Origin: Bacteroidota bacterium
Lineage (GTDB): Bacteria > Bacteroidota > Ignavibacteria > Tepidaquicellales > Tepidaquicellaceae
DNA: 64,000 nt
NCBI GenBank assembly: GCA_018266835.1
Contig: JAFDZP010000005.1
Span: 558,001 to 622,000, forward strand
Reading direction: 5' to 3'
Shown: positions 28,820 through 37,093 of the stretch, piece by piece
How the letters are laid out: each line of letters opens with the position of its first letter
Numbering within the stretch: the stretch's first letter is position 1
Position numbers and translations under genes: made by a program
Notes under the pieces: generated by a model
Told to the model about the DNA's origin: nothing
Databases searched by the model: none
The model's input: the letters and a program-made list of their open reading frames with translations, nothing else

Positions 28820-30238
28820 ATGAATTATAGTATGAATAAAAATAAGATAGGACGAATTGTACTGTCCTTTATATTTCTGATTATACTAAATCAGTCGGGC
28901 AGAGCTCAGGTATTCGATACATCGTATGCGCGTGTACTGCAGAATGCAGTCAACGCTTTAAAGGTTAATTATAATCTTGTCGGTATATCTGCAGCAGTTT
29001 ATGTTCCGGGGCAAGGCACATGGAAAGGAGCGGCGGGAATTTCCGAAGCAGGAGTTGATATGACTACAGATAGAGTATTCGGCATAGGCAGCATAACAAA
29101 AAATTTTACCGCTACAATAATTCTTCAGCTTGCAGAAGCCGATAGCCTTACTTTAGATGACCATCTTTATCAGTGGCTTCCCCATTATGATAATGTTGAC
29201 AGCAATATTACAATAAGGCAGCTGCTTAACCATACAAGCGGAATTTACAATTACACTGATAACCCTGCATTTCTTACTGCTGTTAATTCCAATTATAACC
29301 GTCACTGGCTTCCTGAAGAAGTAATGCCTTATGTGTTAACTCCGAATTTTCCGCCGGGCGCATCATGGAGATACTCGAACACAAATTATCTTCTGCTTGG
29401 AATGATAATTACTAAAATAATGAGAACAAGTTTATCGGAGCAGTATCATACAAGATTTTTCACACCGCTTGGAATGACAGAAACAACATTGGAATCTCAG
29501 GATACAAACAGAAGTCCATATGCGCATAACTGGGTAGATATTAACGGAGATGGAATTCCTGATGATATTTTTTTTATTCCGAGGACGGCACACTTCAGCG
29601 CTGCAAATGCTGCGGGAGAAATTATTTCACGTCCGGAAAATCTTCTGAAGTGGTCAAGAAATTTATATAAGGGAGCGTTGATTTCACCAAACTCACTAAA
29701 TCAGATGCTTACATTTGTAAATGCCTCCGTATCCGGCGCGAACGGATACGGACTCGGCACTATGAGATATAATGTGAACGGCAAAACATGTTACGGTCAC
29801 GGCGGAAATATTCTGGGTTACTCGGCAGCGATTATGTATTATCCCGTTGACAGCATCTGTATTGCATTGGATTTTAATACGAGCATTAATACCGGAGCGC
29901 CTGCAATCAGTTTTATGAATACTGTATTAAATAACAGACCAAGCGCAGTTCAGAATATTTCAAGCGAAGTTCCTGAAAAATTTAACCTGCATCAGAATTA
30001 TCCTAATCCTTTTAATCCCGAAACCAACATAAAATTTGATATAACTTCACAAGGCGAAGTGAAGCTGGTAGTTTATAATTCACTCGGCAAGGAAGTTCAG
30101 AATCTTTTTACAGGAAAGCTCGCACCCGGAAGTTACTCTTATAAATGGAATGCTTCCGGTTTTCCTAGCGGAGTTTATTTTTATAAATTAGTAACAGGAA
30201 ATAGTTCATTCATAAAAAAAATGATGCTGGTAAAATAG
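28820..30238 (+). CDS. Secreted beta-lactamase-fold serine hydrolase with T9SS sorting domain (copy 2)
   Basis: This 472-residue tandem paralogue of the preceding gene has the same layout: signal peptide (IVLSFIFLIILNQSGRAQ), S-I-T-K motif in GSITKNFTA, Y-S-N in RYSNTNYLL, H-G-G in YGHGGNILG, and the same T9SS tail. The catalytic domains have clearly diverged (different insert around IPRTAHFSAANA). The DNA of the last ~250 bp is nearly identical between the copies, which suggests gene conversion or recent shuffling of the sorting cassette. An intrinsic terminator follows 30 bp downstream and closes the tetR unit. Confidence 0.9.
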   Translation: MNYSMNKNKIGRIVLSFIFLIILNQSGRAQVFDTSYARVLQNAVNALKVNYNLVGISAAVYVPGQGTWKGAAGISEAGVDMTTDRVFGIGSITKNFTATIILQLAEADSLTLDDHLYQWLPHYDNVDSNITIRQLLNHTSGIYNYTDNPAFLTAVNSNYNRHWLPEEVMPYVLTPNFPPGASWRYSNTNYLLLGMIITKIMRTSLSEQYHTRFFTPLGMTETTLESQDTNRSPYAHNWVDINGDGIPDDIFFIPRTAHFSAANAAGEIISRPENLLKWSRNLYKGALISPNSLNQMLTFVNASVSGANGYGLGTMRYNVNGKTCYGHGGNILGYSAAIMYYPVDSICIALDFNTSINTGAPAISFMNTVLNNRPSAVQNISSEVPEKFNLHQNYPNPFNPETNIKFDITSQGEVKLVVYNSLGKEVQNLFTGKLAPGSYSYKWNASGFPSGVYFYKLVTGNSSFIKKMMLVK

Positions 30239-30268
30239 ATAATAAGTTTGCAATCTCCAAAAAAACAA

Positions 30269-30306
30269 AAAAGCTCCTCGGAATTTTTCCGCGGGGCTTT
30301 TTTTTA
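30269..30306 (+). terminator. Intrinsic terminator of the tetR/hydrolase operon
   Basis: AAAGCTCCTCGG pairs imperfectly with CCGCGGGGCTTT around an AATTTTT loop and is followed by eight or more T's. Confidence 0.85.
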
Positions 30307-30351
30307 TGTCAGTATGTCATAGCGATTAGTCACACTTTGACACATATGACA
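30307..30351. promoter_or_regulatory. TGTCA/TGACA cluster, candidate activator site
   Basis: Four pentamers: TGTCA at 30307 and 30315, TGACA at 30338 and 30347, i.e. two pairs spaced 8-9 bp and facing each other. The cluster ends 61 bp upstream of the sigma-54-like promoter at 30413. Confidence 0.45.
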
Positions 30352-30412
30352 ACGCATAAAAACAAAAAGTGTAAAAAAGAATTATTTTACATGATTTTGT
30401 CGTGCCGTGTTT

Positions 30413-30428
30413 TGGCATATCGTTTGAT
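30413..30428 (+). promoter_or_regulatory. Sigma-54-like promoter of the lmo0937-type gene
   Basis: TGGCATATCGTTTGAT matches TGGCAY-N6-TTG at -24/-12 spacing. The predicted start near 30439 leaves a ~60-nt leader with a strong AGGAGG ribosome site at 30491. Confidence 0.6.
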
Positions 30429-30501
30429 TAAGTATAAAGCAGAATATGAAAACAAACTTTAAAAATAATTTAAGAAATCAAACAACAATAAGGAGGGCAG
30501 C

Positions 30502-30651
30502 ATGCTCTGGACAATAGCAATAATTCTTCTGGTTTTATGGGCCATTGGCTTAGTAAGTTCTTACACAATCGGAGGTTTTATTCACATTTTGTTGGTACTT
30601 GCAATAATTACAATTTTGATTCGACTAATCCAAGGTCGAAAAGTCGTTTAA
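30502..30651 (+). CDS. lmo0937-family small membrane protein (49 aa)
   Basis: An ATG preceded by AGGAGG (30491-30496) opens a 49-codon gene. The product (MLWTIAIILLVLWAIGLVSS ... IRLIQGRKVV) consists of two hydrophobic segments around a short Gly-rich turn and a basic C-terminus. This matches the lmo0937/DUF5670 family of tiny inner-membrane proteins. In Listeria the namesake is a general-stress gene; its biochemical role is unknown. It is monocistronic: a sigma-54-like promoter upstream and a strong terminator 43 bp after the stop. Confidence 0.88.
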   Translation: MLWTIAIILLVLWAIGLVSSYTIGGFIHILLVLAIITILIRLIQGRKVV

Positions 30652-30693
30652 ACACATCTTTCTGACACATCTAATTTCCCACATATGCCTGCT

Positions 30694-30727
30694 AAAAGCC
30701 GCTGAAAAACTTCAGCGGCTTTTTTTT
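30694..30727 (+). terminator. Intrinsic terminator of the lmo0937-type gene
   Basis: A perfect 13-bp stem (AAAAGCCGCTGAA 30694-30706 with TTCAGCGGCTTTT 30711-30723), a 4-nt loop and a T-run. Confidence 0.95.
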
Positions 30728-31163
30728 ATTTATATATAGAATAAAAAATATTTCCTTATTAGTAGTTATAGGGATGATTTGGTTGAGAATGGATTTGATA
30801 CGTACTATATTTGAGGAGTTATGAATTATGAGTTATGAATTAAATTAAAAATCTGTGGTATTATAATAATCATATAATCCGCGTTTCAGAATGTGACAAT
30901 AATGTAACAATCTGAGTTTTAAATAGTGAAAAAGTTAAATGGCGAAATTTCTGTTATGAAATGTTACAAAAATGTGACAATACAAGATTGCTAATAATAA
31001 AATCCGTCAAGCATTTCTAAATGCCGAATTCTTAAAATTCCCGGCATTGTAAAAACAACACTGAGCTCCGAAAATCCGTCAAAAATCCGTCATTTCAAAA
31101 ATATTTTTCAGAAATCAACTGATTACAAATTTTTAGAATATTAAGATTTGCGCAGACATGCTA
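30728..31163. repeat. Repeat-rich spacer with 11-bp-phased TGTNACA units
   Basis: No gene is seen. AATGTGACAAT and AATGTAACAAT stand in tandem at 30890-30911, and a similar pair (AAATGTTACAA, AAATGTGACAAT) lies at about 30959-30982. The 23 bp at 30890-30912 recur exactly, inverted, at 62927-62949. A hairpin AATGCCG/CGGCATT spans 31020-31048. Three AATCCGTCA copies lie at about 31002, 31074 and 31086. The purpose is unknown. Confidence 0.6.
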
Positions 31164-31186
31164 TGACATGATTGACACTGATGTCA
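31164..31186. promoter_or_regulatory. Three phased TGACA/TGTCA pentamers, candidate activator site
   Basis: TGACA at 31164 and 31173, TGTCA at 31182: exactly 9 bp apart and 50-75 bp upstream of the sigma-54-like element at 31237. Confidence 0.5.
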
Positions 31187-31236
31187 TACTAAAAACGCAA
31201 AAAGCTTGATTTTAGCCCATTTTTAGCAGACGGCTA

Positions 31237-31252
31237 CGGCATATATATTGAA
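31237..31252 (+). promoter_or_regulatory. Sigma-54-like promoter upstream of the candidate RNA and kinase
   Basis: CGGCATATATATTGAA keeps the GGCA and TTG blocks of the other sites at the same spacing, with C for the leading T. The predicted start is 31262-31263. Confidence 0.5.
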
Positions 31253-31261
31253 ATATGTCAG

Positions 31262-31416
31262 TACAGAAAGAGATATGACAAGAATTGATAGATTGAATAT
31301 CTCAAACAAGCATCTCTTTCGGATAAATATTAGCTGTAGCAACTATTCGTAGCCAATACAGTGAGCGCAAATGCCTGTATCTATCTGGGGTTAGATGCAG
31401 GTTATTTGTGTTTTTT
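31262..31416 (+). ncRNA. Candidate structured RNA or leader/attenuator upstream of the kinase
   Basis: The segment runs from the predicted sigma-54 start to a strong intrinsic terminator. A 9-bp 5' stem (GAAAGAGAT 31266-31274 with ATCTCTTTC 31312-31320) encloses a smaller hairpin. The 3' end is the 31368-31416 terminator. A 25-codon frame (ATG 31275, stop 31350-31352) lies inside, so a leader peptide is possible. With the terminator 52 bp before the kinase ATG, the segment is either an independent small RNA or an attenuated leader of the kinase operon. It matches no RNA family I know. Confidence 0.55.
31368..31416 (+). terminator. Strong intrinsic terminator before the kinase gene
   Basis: CAAAT (31368-31372) with ATTTG (31404-31408) and CCTGTATCTA (31374-31383) with TAGATGCAGG (31392-31401) form a 15-bp stem with a small bulge and an 8-nt loop. 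GTGTTTTTTAT follows. Confidence 0.85.
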
Positions 31417-31468
31417 ATAGCAGCATATGTAAGTAACTTAGCAAGCAATCAGAAAACCCTGAAATTTT

Positions 31469-34273
31469 ATGATAAAAAAGTTTAAAAGCGAGTTTGATGC
31501 CAGATACTCCTTTGAAAAAGCGCTAATGACGGGATACATCTTCTCGCTCATCCTTCTTCTGTTAATAGGTTACATTACTTACAAACAAATGGATGAATTT
31601 AAGCAGGCAGAAGCATCAGTGGTGCATACGGTTAATGTTATAAGACAGATAAAAGAAGTACAAACTATGAGACGAGGTTATGAAATTGATTATCTTGACA
31701 GAATATTAACGGGCGAAAAAAACGTAACCATCAATATTGATACAATAGATTATGAATTAAACAAGCTTAGTAAAATGATTCAGGATAATCCTGAGCAGGT
31801 AAATAATCTTGAGGATTTAAAACTTACAATTCATGATAGAAAGAAACAACTTGATAAATTCAGTAAACTATTCAAAGGAGATAAACTTCAGCTACAGAAA
31901 TATATAGAAACTGATTTAATGACTTCATATCAGAAAATCGGATTTCAGCACAGAACTATGATTGCTATTGAAGATAGTCTTTTACAGAAAAGAACAGAAG
32001 AAAGTTTTTCACAAGCAAACCAGACTAAAACATTTATTATTGTTACTTCATTACTTGGCGCATCAATTCTATTTATTTCACTAATAATATCCAGTAAACA
32101 AATTAAACTCCGCAACAAAGCTGAAGATGATTTGCTGCAGATAAATGAAGACCTTGACTTACTCGTGAAGAAAAGAACTTATGATCTTGAAAAAACTAAT
32201 GACTCACTCCGAAATGAAATTGATATAAGGAAACAAACTGAACAGAATTTAATAAGGACTCAGGGAAGAGTAAAACGTCTTTTTGAAACAGATTTGATAG
32301 GAACATTTATTTCAGACCTGCAGAACGGAGTAATACCTGAGGCGAATGACACATTCCTGAAAATGATTGGTTACTCAAAAGATGATTTACCCCTGAAGTG
32401 GGATGTTATCATTCCGCATAATGATTTAAATTCTGCAACAGAACATACAATGACTTTAAAGAGCAATGGATTTGTTGAGCCATTTGAAAGAGTTTATATT
32501 CGCAAGAACGGAACAAAAATTAATGTCATCGTTGGGGCAGCACTTTTACCGGATGAAAATAATCAGGTAATTGCATTTGCATTAGATATAACAAAAGATA
32601 AAATACTTCAAAAAGAATTTGAAGAAATCAATAAACGTCTTCACTTAGCTTTAAAAGCAAGTAAGGCAGCAGAGTGGGAGTGGGATCTGGTAAACAACAA
32701 AATATACTGGTCAGATGATTTATATGAGATGTTCGGAAAAAACAAAGATGAATTTAATCCGGCAATTACAGGATGGTCTGAACTTGTATTTATTGAGGAT
32801 AGAGATACTGTCAATGATGCATACAGAAATTCCTATAAGAATAAAACAAACCTCGATGTTGATTTCAGGATACTAAAAGATGACGGTACTATAAAATGGC
32901 TGAACCTTACAGGAAGATTTTTTATCAATGAGCTTGAGATACCAATAATTATGAGCGGACTTTGTATAGATATAACTGTAAAGAAAAAAGATGAAGGTCT
33001 TGTACATTTACAGAATTCAGTTTCAAAAGTACTTGCAGATGCTCAGTCAGATTCCCTCGATGAAGTGTTCGATACTGTTTTAAACAGCATGTGCAAAGTA
33101 ATAAATTTTGAAATAGGAAATTACTGGGCATTGGATGAACATAAGAAGCTCGGCAAACGAAAAGTTATTAACAAGTATGCTGATAACCCTGATGTAGATT
33201 TTACACCTTACAGTTTAATCCGTGAAGATAAGCACCCTGAAAGTTTTGCGTGGCAAAGTTTTGATGATAAAAAAATAAGAACTTCATTTATATTGCCGAT
33301 TTATGTAAATAGTGAATTCTTTGGTGTAATAGAGTGTTTAAGTAAGTACAGAATTGAAGAAGAAGAAAGCTTAAAAGAGCTGCTATACTCAATAAGCAAG
33401 CAGATAGGAAGTTTTATTGAAAAGAAAATTGCAGAGAATAATCTTAAAGAAGCTAAGGATAATCTTGAAATCAAAGTTGAGGAAAGAACAGCAGCATTGA
33501 ACAATGTTCTTGTAAATCTCCGTGAAGAAGTCGAAACAAGAATACAGAAAGAGGAAGAGCTTAAAAAACTTTACTATGAACTGAGAGAAATGCAGAAGGA
33601 AATGGTTCACCAGGAAAAACTTACAGCCTTGGGAAGATTTGCATCGGGTATTGCCCATGAGATTAGAAATCCGCTGGCAAATATAAGTTCACTTGCGCAG
33701 TTCATGGCTAAGTCAAAAACTCTTGATGATAAAGCTAAAGAAAGACTTGATTACATTTTAATCAATATTAATTTAGCGAATAAAATTATAAAAGATTTAC
33801 TGCAGTTCGCTTCTCCTGATGATATAAACTTCAAAGAAGGAAATGTAAATAAAATTCTGAACGAACTTTATCAGAGTGTGAAATCCCGGTGCGAAGAAAA
33901 AGAAATGACATGCGAACTGATGCTTGATGATTCAATCCCTGAATTTGAACTGAACGAAGAAAAATTATATTCAGCATTTTTGAATTTTATAACTAACTCA
34001 ATTGATGCAGTAGGCACCGGCGGAACTGTGAGGATAAGTTCATTAAAAGAAGGTGAAAATGCTTCTGTAATAATTTCTGATACGGGCTCCGGAATTCCAC
34101 CTGAAAATTTAGATAAAATATTTGAACCGTTCTTCACTACAAAAGATGAAGGTACGGGACTTGGTATGGGATTGGCTTACAGTATTATAAAATCCCATCG
34201 CGGAGATATTAAAATAACAAGTGAAGTAAATAAAGGTACAATTGTAAAAATAATTCTACCATTAAAAATATAA
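31469..34273 (+). CDS. Membrane sensor histidine kinase (CHASE3-like/PAS/PAS/GAF)
   Basis: The 934-residue kinase has two membrane helices (residues ~21-42 and ~187-207) enclosing a helical extracytoplasmic CHASE3-like sensor. A coiled coil, two PAS domains (~270-380 and ~385-505) and a GAF-like domain (~515-655) follow, then a second coiled coil. The HisKA domain has the phospho-accepting H730 in GIAHEIRNPLANIS. The HATPase domain shows the N box NFITNSIDA and the G boxes DTGSGIPP and GTGLGMGL. It lies 3 bp before an NtrC-type regulator, its obvious partner. Signal (inference): envelope state or a small extracellular molecule. Transcription probably reads through the attenuator-like element upstream. 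Confidence 0.93.
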   Translation: MIKKFKSEFDARYSFEKALMTGYIFSLILLLLIGYITYKQMDEFKQAEASVVHTVNVIRQIKEVQTMRRGYEIDYLDRILTGEKNVTINIDTIDYELNKLSKMIQDNPEQVNNLEDLKLTIHDRKKQLDKFSKLFKGDKLQLQKYIETDLMTSYQKIGFQHRTMIAIEDSLLQKRTEESFSQANQTKTFIIVTSLLGASILFISLIISSKQIKLRNKAEDDLLQINEDLDLLVKKRTYDLEKTNDSLRNEIDIRKQTEQNLIRTQGRVKRLFETDLIGTFISDLQNGVIPEANDTFLKMIGYSKDDLPLKWDVIIPHNDLNSATEHTMTLKSNGFVEPFERVYIRKNGTKINVIVGAALLPDENNQVIAFALDITKDKILQKEFEEINKRLHLALKASKAAEWEWDLVNNKIYWSDDLYEMFGKNKDEFNPAITGWSELVFIEDRDTVNDAYRNSYKNKTNLDVDFRILKDDGTIKWLNLTGRFFINELEIPIIMSGLCIDITVKKKDEGLVHLQNSVSKVLADAQSDSLDEVFDTVLNSMCKVINFEIGNYWALDEHKKLGKRKVINKYADNPDVDFTPYSLIREDKHPESFAWQSFDDKKIRTSFILPIYVNSEFFGVIECLSKYRIEEEESLKELLYSISKQIGSFIEKKIAENNLKEAKDNLEIKVEERTAALNNVLVNLREEVETRIQKEEELKKLYYELREMQKEMVHQEKLTALGRFASGIAHEIRNPLANISSLAQFMAKSKTLDDKAKERLDYILININLANKIIKDLLQFASPDDINFKEGNVNKILNELYQSVKSRCEEKEMTCELMLDDSIPEFELNEEKLYSAFLNFITNSIDAVGTGGTVRISSLKEGENASVIISDTGSGIPPENLDKIFEPFFTTKDEGTGLGMGLAYSIIKSHRGDIKITSEVNKGTIVKIILPLKI

Positions 34274-34276
34274 ACT

Positions 34277-35620
34277 ATGGCTAAAATCTTAATTGTAGAT
34301 GACAACAAATTCATCAGGTACACATTAACAACATTGCTTGAAGATGCAGATTACCAATGCACACAAGCCTCTGACGGCTTTGCAGCCATCAAAGAGGTTA
34401 AGGAGACGTTCTATGACCTGGTCATACTTGATATGAAGCTTCCGGGACTATCGGGAAGGGAAATATTTTACGAGATAAAGAAATCTGATCCCGATGTTCC
34501 TGTAATATTCTTAACGGCTTTCGGAGATATTCAGGATGCAGTAGACCTTATGAAAAAGGGTGCGTATCACTATGTAACTAAGCCGTTCAACAACGATGAA
34601 ATTCTTATCCTGATAAACAAAGCGATTGAGAACAGATATCTCAATAAAGAAATTAATATACTCAGAAAGAAACTTGATGAAGGCAACGATGATATAATAG
34701 GTAAGAGCCCTGAGATGAATTCTGTTTTCAACCAGGTAAACATTGTTGCGCCAACTGACTTAACCGTTGTTATTCATGGAGAGAGCGGAACGGGTAAAGA
34801 AGTTATTGCAAATCTTATACATCAGAAGAGCGAACGCAAAGACGGTCCCTTCATTGCCGTTGACTGCGGAGCTATTCCGGAGACATTGATAGAAAGCGAA
34901 TTGTTCGGACACGAGAAAGGCGCATTCACAGGAGCAGATAATATGAAGCAGGGTAAGTTTGAGCTTGCAAACAACGGAACAATTTTCCTTGATGAAATAA
35001 CAAACTTATCTGACCCGAACCAGGTGAAGCTGCTCAGAGTTATACAGGAAAGAAAACTTACAAGACTTGGAGGCAAAACAAATATTCCTATTAACATAAG
35101 AATTATTGTCGCTTCAAATATTCGCTTAGCAGAGTTTGTAAATAAGAAAAGATTCCGCCACGATTTGTATTACAGACTGAACGAATACAACATTGATATG
35201 CCGCCGCTAAGAGCGAGAATAAGTGATATTCCCCTCTTCGCAACGTTCTTTATTAATAAATGTAACAAAGAATTTAATAAAGATGTGAAAGGTGTATCTG
35301 AAGATGTAATGAAGGAGCTTATGGATTATGACTGGCCGGGTAACGTGCGTGAACTTCGTAACGTAATGCGCAGAGCGATACTTATGGCAGGCAACGATGT
35401 GATTACGAACATTCAGATACCTAAGGAAATTAATTATCATCTGGATGGTGATTCTGAAGGAATGATTACAAACAATCTTGAAGATTCGAAGAAAAATATT
35501 GAGAAAGAATTTATTATAAATGCGCTGAAAGAAACCGGCGGTAATAAATCTAAAGCAGCAAAGTTATTAAATATGAATGAGAGAACGTTCTATAGGAAAC
35601 TTAAGCTTTATAATTTGTAA
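34277..35620 (+). CDS. NtrC-family sigma-54-dependent response regulator
   Basis: The 447-residue regulator has a receiver domain with phosphorylation site D52 (VILDMKLPG) and K102. A sigma-54 AAA+ domain follows with Walker A GESGTGKE (168-175), the sigma-54 contact loop GAFTGA (215-220) and GNVRELRN near 354. A Fis-type DNA-binding helix-turn-helix lies at the C-terminus ([20 protein letters not shown]). It therefore needs RpoN, which is not in the window. It follows the kinase by 3 bp. Six of the seven sigma-54-like promoters found here lie within 10 kb of it, which makes it the prime candidate for recognising the shared TGACA/TGTCA pentamers (inference). Confidence 0.96.
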   Translation: MAKILIVDDNKFIRYTLTTLLEDADYQCTQASDGFAAIKEVKETFYDLVILDMKLPGLSGREIFYEIKKSDPDVPVIFLTAFGDIQDAVDLMKKGAYHYVTKPFNNDEILILINKAIENRYLNKEINILRKKLDEGNDDIIGKSPEMNSVFNQVNIVAPTDLTVVIHGESGTGKEVIANLIHQKSERKDGPFIAVDCGAIPETLIESELFGHEKGAFTGADNMKQGKFELANNGTIFLDEITNLSDPNQVKLLRVIQERKLTRLGGKTNIPINIRIIVASNIRLAEFVNKKRFRHDLYYRLNEYNIDMPPLRARISDIPLFATFFINKCNKEFNKDVKGVSEDVMKELMDYDWPGNVRELRNVMRRAILMAGNDVITNIQIPKEINYHLDGDSEGMITNNLEDSKKNIEKEFIINALKETGGNKSKAAKLLNMNERTFYRKLKLYNL

Positions 35621-35671
35621 TTGAGGATTAAAACTTACGATAGCTGTTCTTTGTTAAATTGATTTTGTAAT

Positions 35672-35749
35672 AAAAAAAAACCCTGCACTGAATATTCTTC
35701 TCGTCAAGAGATCGAAAGGTTTCTCTTGAAATATTACAGTACAGGGTTT
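35672..35749 (-). terminator. Long branched hairpin, terminator-like on the minus strand
   Basis: AAACCCTG (35678-35685) pairs with CAGGGTTT (35742-35749), continued by ACTG/CAGT and AATATT/AATATT, and an inner TCAAGAGA/TCTCTTGA hairpin tops it. The nine-residue A-run at the left becomes a T-run on the minus strand, so the polarity suits a minus-strand transcript, presumably that of the gene at 35955-36227. For the plus-strand regulator gene it lacks a T-run. Confidence 0.6.
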
Positions 35750-35954
35750 AAGTCCGGATTTATATCTTCTTTACCTTTACATCTTCGCAATACATTTATT
35801 GTTATTCATCTGTATATCATTCTTCCTGCAAGTAACTTCTTACGTTGTCGCTGCTGAAGTTTTCCTTTTCGTATTAACGAAGATTTCTTTCCCGTTCATT
35901 TTGTGTTCATGGTTCGCTTTCATTTTTGTTTCCGGAATATAATTTATTTCTTTA
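35750..35954. other. 3' region of the minus-strand acidic gene
   Basis: The 205 bp lie between the acidic gene stop and the long minus-strand hairpin. They contain one short minus-strand frame (27 codons, starts MKANHEHKMNGKE), which is too short to call. A long structured 3' UTR is equally possible. Confidence 0.3.
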
Positions 35955-36227
35955 CTATTTTTTTTTAGTCATATCCCAGTCGTCAGCATTTTTACTTTCG
36001 GTAGAATCGTTCTTGTTCTTTTTTTCTTCTTCCTTTTCATCTTCAGTTAGCTCTGTATTATGCGACTGATCAGGATATACTTCATTTCTTTTTTCAACTT
36101 CAAACTCATTACCGTTAGTGTTATCAGGCACTTCAGGTACTGTGTTAGCTAGTGTTGTATTATCGTTTCGTTCCTGTGTTGCAAGTGTTGAAAAGTCTGA
36201 TGTACTTGGTGTTCTTGGATTTGGCAT
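35955..36227 (-). CDS. Small acidic hydrophilic protein (90 aa), unknown
   Basis: The product begins MPNPRTPSTSDFSTLATQER and ends in an acidic/lysine-rich stretch (TELTEDEKEEEKKNKND...DDWDMTKKK). It has no membrane segment or recognised domain and is probably disordered. The ribosome site AGGAG lies 8 nt before the ATG on the minus strand, supporting a real gene. A sigma-54-like promoter at 36314-36328 points at it, and its transcript can end at the 35672-35749 hairpin. It resembles in composition the small protein at 19998-20177. A stress-associated role is inferred from its neighbours only. Confidence 0.65.
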   Translation of the reverse strand: MPNPRTPSTSDFSTLATQERNDNTTLANTVPEVPDNTNGNEFEVEKRNEVYPDQSHNTELTEDEKEEEKKNKNDSTESKNADDWDMTKKK

Positions 36228-36313
36228 TTTCTTTTTCTCCTTTTTGAAGCTTTGTTATTTTCTTATTAGATTAATAAAGCTTCCTTTAATAATAAAACTT
36301 TACAATATTAAAA

Positions 36314-36328
36314 GCCAAAGATGTGCCA
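36314..36328 (-). promoter_or_regulatory. Sigma-54-like promoter of the acidic-protein gene
   Basis: On the minus strand TGGCACATCTTTGGC has GG and GC at exact -24/-12 spacing. It is the best -12 match in the window. The leader to the ATG at 36227 is about 75 nt. Confidence 0.55.
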
Positions 36329-36378
36329 AAAAAACTGTTCAGATATGATTGAAATTATAAGATTATTCGTTAATAAAG

Positions 36379-36492
36379 TGACAAATCTAAATTTATTCTG
36401 ACAAGTTTGGCGGCTTAATAACGCTAATTAATAACTTTTAGCGTGTCGTTTAGCTCTCTGGAATTATATGACAAAGATGTCACATTTTGTCA
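36379..36492. promoter_or_regulatory. Shared TGACA/TGTCA cluster between divergent sigma-54-like promoters
   Basis: TGACA at 36379, 36399 and 36469, TGTCA at 36478 and 36488. The last three are spaced 9-10 bp. The block lies between opposed promoter-like elements at 36314-36328 and 36583-36598, so one bound activator could serve both. Confidence 0.5.
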
Positions 36493-36582
36493 GAATATGT
36501 TAATGAAATTTGTAGTGGAATCATAAAAAACAAATTTTTAAGCCAATTATTTAGTATTAAAGAGTTCTATTATTCGGCATAA

Positions 36583-36598
36583 TGGCATACAATTTGGG
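36583..36598 (+). promoter_or_regulatory. Sigma-54-like promoter of the receiver/YtxH operon
   Basis: TGGCATACAATTTGGG matches TGGCAY-N6-TTG. The predicted start near 36608 leaves a ~33-nt leader to the ATG at 36641. Confidence 0.6.
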
Positions 36599-36640
36599 GT
36601 ATATGGTAATAGAGATACAGAAAAAGTATAAAAAAAAGCT

Positions 36641-37048
36641 ATGAATAAAGTTTATGTTTTACTGGTAGAAGACGACAAATATATGAACCTCACTCTCTCC
36701 GGGTTTCTGCAGGAGGAAGGATATGATATCGTTAGCGCCACAAGCGCACAGGAAGCCCTCGATAAGGTACACGACAACAATAAAGTTTATAGTCTGGTCA
36801 TCTTAGATTATAATCTTGGTAACCTCAGCGGAATGACAGGATTAGATATACTTCAGCGTATGAAGTCAGTAAACCCTGATGTTAAATCAATTCTTATCAC
36901 TGCATACAGCGATAATAAAATTAAGGAATTGGCAAGAGAAGCAGGAATAGATGTATTCATTAATAAGCCATTTATGCTTGATGATATACTTGATGCTGTT
37001 GCAAAGCTGACTAACTCAAATCCTCAAACAACAGAAAAGATTTCTTAA
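36641..37048 (+). CDS. Single-domain response regulator (CheY-like receiver)
   Basis: The 135-residue protein is only a receiver domain: acidic pair E10/D11 in LLVEDDKY, phospho-acceptor D56 in VILDYNLG, T90 in LITAY and K109 in INKPF. It has no output domain, so it acts by binding another protein, possibly in a relay with the kinase at 31469 (inference). It is the first gene of a likely operon with YtxH, YtxG-like and lipoprotein genes. Confidence 0.93.
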   Translation: MNKVYVLLVEDDKYMNLTLSGFLQEEGYDIVSATSAQEALDKVHDNNKVYSLVILDYNLGNLSGMTGLDILQRMKSVNPDVKSILITAYSDNKIKELAREAGIDVFINKPFMLDDILDAVAKLTNSNPQTTEKIS

Positions 37049-37093
37049 AAAAAATAGATTAAAAAAATTAAAATATAAAACGGAGAATATAAA

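Noticed and set aside
36118..36348. 76-codon plus-strand ORF
   Set aside because: Antisense to the acidic-protein gene, which has the better ribosome site and composition.
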